A stretch of DNA of 25,116 bases, from contig JAGYYN010005639.1 of the NCBI GenBank assembly GCA_021441665.1, positions 1 through 25,116 of the forward strand, written 5' to 3'. The DNA is from Euplotes cf. woodruffi 2 WChen-2021 (lineage: Eukaryota; Ciliophora; Spirotrichea; Euplotida; Euplotidae). The translations under genes were made by a program, and so were the position numbers. The stretch's first letter is position 1, and every line of letters begins with the position of its first letter. This document shows positions 20,538-25,116 of the stretch, piece by piece. The notes under the pieces are model-generated. The model was not told the DNA's origin and did no database searches. It saw nothing but the letters and a program-made list of their open reading frames with translations.

Positions 20538-21575
20538 ATGCCTGCGCAAAATAAAATATTGATAACTCGCATTTTTAATATGTTTACTGCAGTCAGCAAG
20601 CTACTTTCTTGACGTCGAAGAAAGCGAAAGCACAGCGATGATCAAGAAGACTTAGAAGATCAGTCTCATTCGTCTTCACTTATGCAAGTTTTCAAAAAGC
20701 GAGAGTCAAAGCTAATCCGAAAACAGCAAATGATATCAAAAGAAATATTTGGAGAACAGCAGAGTTTTTCATGCTTACCTGAGAACATCGAAAGAGAACA
20801 GCAGGAGATCGTTATTCAGGCTGATGAGTCAACAGGAGATCATGAGCGCAAGGAAGTCACAAAACAAGACTTCGATCCTTTCAAGTGCACGAGATGAAAG
20901 AACTTGTTATTTTTGTCAAGAACTCTATGCTGTGGACATTCACTATGCATTCAGTGCATGTATCAGTGGGTTTTAAAATAACTTTAAATGCCCTACCTGC
21001 GGTGAAAAAGTCGTTCTTGAAGAGGTAATCGAAACTTTGCAAATACAGTAAATGGTTATTTGATTTGCCTTTCAATATTCACTGTAGATGAGATGATCCT
21101 GATGCTGAACACCAAACTAGCTGATAAAGAGCTATATTCCAAGAACATCCAGCGTCTTAAAGAATGCCTTGAGTTCGAGAAATACAGGCTTGACATCAAG
21201 ATCGAGCCTGGGTGCAAAGTTGACGTTCTCGACGCCAAATCTCAAAAGTGGTACAAAGGCGAGATCATTAAGCGCACTAATATCACTCCAAAGGAAGTCA
21301 ACTCATCGTCATTTGATAGCTGCAAGTCCTCAGCTCTGCTGTACATCGAGTACCAGATGGACGGAATCAAAAATGTTGGGTATTACCGAGCTGACTCTAT
21401 CCTGATCGCGCCTGAGGGTTACTTCACCAACGAGCCTAGACAGCAAATAGTGCCTGAGACCCAGTTCACAGAGACAGGTATTTTGAGGGGCAACTCACCA
21501 ACGAGAATTATACGGATGCTGTCGAGACTCAACCATTTGCTGGGAATGGAGCCCTTCGAATCGGGCAATTCGTAA
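20538..21575 (+). CDS. RING finger protein with C-terminal Tudor/SH3-like domain
   Basis: Probable E3 ubiquitin ligase. Model of 344 residues, no introns. A basic, possibly nuclear-targeting stretch (RRRKRKH) and an acidic/Gln-rich region precede a C3HC4 RING: C117, C120 (TGA), C132, H134, C137, C140, C151, C154. The C-terminal half (VDVLDAKSQKWYKGEIIK ... LLYIEYQMDG ... YYRADSILIAP) has the strand pattern of Tudor-knot/SH3-like folds that read histone or protein modifications. Two in-frame stops are passed: AAA-TAA at 20979 (+1), inside the RING between ligands C140 and C151, and CAG-TAA at 21049 (+2), between the RING and the second domain. The first is secure because the downstream frame supplies the last two zinc ligands. 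For the second I found no frame-keeping intron. The start is the ATG at 20538; the stop is TAA after GNS. Partners and substrates cannot be inferred. Confidence 0.83.
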
Positions 21576-22252
21576 TTACGTGCAGTTCAACCACAGAGCA
21601 AATTGAGATTATTAGCAGTTAATTAATTTGATTTATTTTAACCCAGATACATAGAATAGCAGCTCACACGGCTGTTAAAATTTGAAAGCTTATGTAACTA
21701 TAAAGTCGATTGATAATTTACATTTAGTTACTGTTCATAGTCATATTTTAAAAAATGAAGTTTTTGTGTTAGATTTGCACAAGTATTCGTTAATTTTAAG
21801 CTCCAAGAAAAAATATTTACTCAGAATTTAATTAATCAAAGTTTTGTTAATATATTAATTATGAATATTTAGATACAAATTGACTCTATTTAAGTTTGTA
21901 TTGTAAAATTGATAGGATTTTTTTATTAGTAGTACTATGTCTTTTCAATTATCTATTCCTTCTCAAAACTGATGTTAGTCAATAAATATTATTTTTGAGA
22001 GTTAAAAACTTCGTTTATAAAAAACACAAATTCATTATTATTTTGCATTTTATTATTATTATTATTATCACAAAATATTGTTACAAGCTGATCAAAAGAT
22101 AATTTGAAATCATATTCGAATGTTCTGAGAAAAAATTAATATTTTAGCAATTCAAATTCTTAAAACCGATAAATCCATATTTATTTAATGAAAATATATA
22201 TGGTTCAAATATCATTTGCTGTAATCAATTAGCTTTATTCATTAGTCAATAA
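21576..22252. other. Convergent intergenic region, very AT-rich
   Basis: About 680 bases between the stop codons of two convergent genes, so it should hold both 3' regions. AT content is among the highest in the window. I see no open frame of note, only a short ATT microsatellite near 22050. Confidence 0.55.
22049..22069. repeat. (ATT)n microsatellite
   Basis: About seven tandem ATT units within AT-rich convergent intergenic DNA. No function is suggested. Confidence 0.85.
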
Positions 22253-23518
22253 TTAGCGATACTCGCTGAGAACAGCTCATTTTCTTGAGCTTGTCTTCCT
22301 GATTATCGGGTTTATTTTATTCATGTCAAACCTGCTGTTTTTATCCAACTTATTACTTTTATCTGTCCTCACATTTTCTAAGTCCATCTTCGTGCTTCTC
22401 ACACTATTCTGAGTTCCGTAGGGGTTTTGTATTTCTGGAGCTTCAGTGACTTTATCTGTTGTTTTAAGGTCTCTCACTGGATTTAACTCTATCAAATTCC
22501 TAGACTTCGATCCAGTCCTGTTCCTCGAACTGACCTTGATATCCGAACGATGCGAATTACTTCTGCTGTTGTAAATTTGCTTTGCCTTATTGATGAAGTT
22601 CGAGTAGTAGCTGTCTTGTTGTCTGCTTCGGTAAAAATCATTTTTAACTGGTTCTTTTACAGCTAAATCACCTTTGTTAAACATCAATACTGTTGAATCA
22701 AAAGCAAATGCAAATCATACCAGGATCCTTGTCTATGTCCTTGACTTCATTGCTTGATATGTTCAGGTAGTCGTTCTTAATGGATCTATTGGTTTTATAC
22801 TTCGATTCGGGATCAATGAATGTTATATTTCCTTTCTAAAGCAAAGTCAGCCTAATTTTACTCTATCAAAACTGCTGCTTCGTAAATTTAGCACACTTAT
22901 GTTCCTACTATCGCTGCTTTGTTGCTTGGCAGCACGCTTCGTTAGAAATTCTTGAAAGTCGATCTTAGCTTGGTCTTGGAACTTGCTTAAAAACAAACTT
23001 GACTTTTTCTTGGTGACATCTGAGTAGTTGTCGATGAAGTTCTTAAAGAACATTATTTTCTTATTTCGGAAAAGCTCCCTCAATGTCTCTGTACTTCATC
23101 AGGTCTCTTGTCGGTCGAGTAAATCGCTTATTTAACAGTCGCGCCGTCGATATCAGTAACGTTGATGTTGTCTCGCAAAAACTTTGGAGGAGCGATTTCT
23201 GGCATAGGTCTTCTTAATCGGTCAATTTGCTTCAAAGGAAGGATCTCTGGATGCAGTCTCTGCATTTCTGCTGCGAATCCATTGTAAAATCAGCGAGACC
23301 CAAGATCGATGCTTTTTGAAACCCCGAGTCTTGTCGACTTATTGTGTATTGGAAGCAGTTTACCAGTGTACGCCTGAGACAAGTCGTTTCCGTATATTAG
23401 CATTTCATGTTTTTCTTGAGTCTTTGTTTTAGAAGGTAGGCCGATAGGCTGGAGTGCATCGAGCACTAAATAAAAAGCTCAAGTTCACACTTACACTCCG
23501 AAAATGCGAGTTTATAAT
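22253..23518 (-). CDS. Unknown protein, 5' end not found
   Basis: No domain recognised. The frame starts inside an exon (YKLAFSELLDALQPIGLPSK), whose helical FSELLDAL pattern is EF-hand-like in flavour only. It continues through a Pro/Arg-rich central part (RLRRPMPEIAPPKFLRDN) to a polar Lys/Asn/Ser-rich tail likely to be disordered. Introns in minus-strand order: 23466-23494 (29 nt), 22837-22862 (26 nt), 22690-22720 (31 nt). All are GTA..AG and frame-keeping. Two AAA-TAA sites (23133-23128 and 23066-23061) each need a +1 shift and lie only 22 codons apart. TGA at 22277-22279 is Cys, giving a stop at TAA 22253-22255. The upstream acceptor TTTAG at about 23519 implies at least one more 5' exon. 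A short ATG-led frame on the minus strand near 23700-23770 is a possible but unproven first exon. Confidence 0.7.
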
Positions 23519-23965
23519 CTAAATCACAAATAAAAATATTTTAATTCAACAAAAACACATGCACTTAAAAGTATAAAATCATTCTTGTTATCGGTAAATG
23601 CAAAATATAGCGTGATTTATAATTATTTCAAAATTTACAAACTAGTGAGTTAAATAAGCTTTCCTTTTTATATTTTATATAGCTATAGCTTTAAATGGTA
23701 GTTAAGTATTTGTTTAAAACACTTAAACGTAGCAACGTATAGTTTGGGTCTAACTGCCTGCATTACTTACTTTGACAATAAATTTATAATTTCAAATTGG
23801 CAAAAAATTATATAAATTTGAATACAAAAAATGAGGCACCACCAATGTAATTTAAAAACACATTTTAAATACTAAATACCGGACATAAGTATATGAGACT
23901 TCATAAGTATTTTTATAGTTAATGGGAACAAATACTACAATACCAGTTTGTTATTTCAATTTCAG
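23519..23965. other. Divergent intergenic region with hidden first exons
   Basis: About 450 AT-rich bases between the visible 5' ends of two divergently oriented genes. Both should have their first exons here. Candidates are a minus-strand ATG-led frame near 23700-23770 and a plus-strand ATG at 23831 (MRHHQCNLKTHFKY), but neither joins cleanly to the downstream exon by eye. Confidence 0.4.
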
Positions 23966-25116
23966 CGATAAAATCAAAATTTAAATGAAGTTGATTTAAA
24001 TCAGTCATTAATATTAGATTGCTTGCATTTACAAAGATTTAACTCAATCTGTTTAGCTCCTTCTAAGGACCCAAAGTTCAAGCTAAACCAAAAGCATAAA
24101 GGACTAATTGAAGAGAACTATACTTCAAGACATAAAGTCGATAAAACTGACAAATACAAAAACTTAGAAATTAAAGATGACGCTGGAGTTTTCTCAGTTA
24201 ATTTTGATCACAATGAAAAACCTGCTAAGCTTAACAGTGAAAAACTTGTGAGTTCACTCTAAAGGCAGAAGACGTAGGAGAAGAGAATAAGCTATTTGAA
24301 TCGAGAGATATAAACGATTTACTTTGAATAAACCAGTTAAAACTCAAAAGGATTTTCAACTACCACGTGAAGAGTACTCATAACAAAATTGATTTCTCAG
24401 AATTTCTAAAGTTCTGCAAAAACACTCAAATCTTTCCTAACTTCATCTCAATAATCAATTTAAAATAAAATCGTTCAAAAGGTTATTTGAGACGACGGGA
24501 AGCAAAGTAAAAGCAAGAGGTCGGTAAAGTCAAGTGCTCAAGTGACCAATTCCACGATGATAACATTTCAAGAGTACTACAACTCAATTAAAGAGATGGG
24601 CAGCTATGTAATCGATAATTGATCAGATGGAGCGTCTTTTGACAAAATCACTGCATTTATAAAGCACATAAACGTGAACTGACAGTACAATTACAATGTC
24701 ATTTCCCTAATAAATGAAAGTGCAGATACTCCTTCAAAGCAAAAGCAAGTAAAGAGCATTACTTCAAGCGTGTACGAGTCACAAGCAGACGAAATCAAGC
24801 AAGACAGACTTTCGAGCAAGGAGGAAAAACTTGACTATTCGAGTTCAAAAGAAAGATCAAAACGATCAGGAATGATCGACGATAACATTACAAGAGCACT
24901 TAATGCATTAAGAAGTCCAAGACTGAGCATCCCTCATTCTAACGAACATAGCTCTACTCCTGAATCAATAAAGATACCGACGTTAGAAGATGAATTAAGT
25001 CAAAACTACACAGAGGAAATGTAAGTTTAAATCATATCAAGATGGACAAATACTTTTTACTTACGCAAAATATAGGAACCAAAGGTATTCAAACCACGGA
25101 TCTCAGCAGCCCAACC
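23966..25116 (+). CDS. Unknown protein with EF-hand-like segment, partial at both ends
   Basis: The first visible exon begins after a TTTCAG acceptor at 23960-23965. Three stops are passed: ATT-TAA 23982 (+2), CTC-TAA 24260 (+2), AAA-TAA 24466 (+1). After the second the reading becomes KAEDVGEENKLFESRDINDL, and then LKRIFNYHVKSTHNKIDFSE-FLKF, which resembles a degenerate EF-hand (hydrophobic helix, polar loop, D-F-x-E-F helix) without a full set of calcium ligands. Later parts (FQEYYNSIKEMGSYV, FDKITAFIKHINVN) have similar helical spacing. The tail is Ser/Lys-rich. Several TGA codons are read as Cys. A 55-nt intron (25021-25075) joins NYTEEM to NQRYSNHG, and the gene runs off the window. The first exon is not identified. 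The function is unknown. Confidence 0.68.

Noticed and set aside
23319-23326. AAACCCC as a telomere-like repeat
   Set aside because: Single occurrence inside a coding exon, not a C4A4 tandem array.

Overview
The window looks like genomic DNA of a Euplotes-type ciliate (Spirotrichea). Three things in the sequence show this. (1) UGA must be read as cysteine: it supplies a zinc ligand in a C2H2 finger (1790-1792) and in a RING finger (20895-20897), and lies inside long conserved stretches of a NADPH oxidase. (2) UAA and UAG occur inside most genes, and coding resumes downstream in the +1 frame (mostly at AAA-TAA) or apparently in the +2 frame. This matches the stop-codon frameshifting known in Euplotes. 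(3) Introns are mostly tiny (23-55 nt, GT..AG), and tens of thousands of bases carry no C4A4/T4G4 telomere repeat. Euplotes somatic chromosomes are gene-sized, so a 25 kb stretch with ten genes is more likely germline (micronuclear) DNA. That is an inference.

Layout. 1-1690: no supported gene. 1697-2100 (+): end of a C2H2 zinc-finger gene. 2101-6130: about 4 kb AT-rich with no supported gene. 6131-8326 (+): Cys-rich multi-pass membrane protein. 8406-10618 (-): IFT81. 11367-12958 (+): basic protein of unknown function with five inferred frameshift sites. 13025-15395 (-): NADPH oxidase/ferric-reductase family enzyme. 15550-18131 (+): IQ-motif protein. 18160-20210 (+): membrane protein ending in a PLD6/Zucchini-like single HKD phospholipase D domain. 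20538-21575 (+): RING finger plus Tudor/SH3-like domain. 22253-23518 (-): unknown protein. 23966 to the window end (+): partial gene with an EF-hand-like segment.

Genes are arranged as convergent pairs (stops 66-79 nt apart at 8326/8406 and 12958/13025), a divergent pair (15395/15550), and one very tight tandem (18131/18160). They do not form a pathway. IFT81 (and perhaps the IQ protein) is ciliary or cytoskeletal, NOX makes or moves reducing equivalents across a membrane, and the PLD-like and RING-Tudor-like genes are of families that elsewhere act in lipid/RNA and ubiquitin/chromatin biology.

The joined models given here divide exactly into codons once introns and skipped bases are removed, which supports them. 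They were read by eye, and individual splice or shift choices flagged as ambiguous need cDNA.
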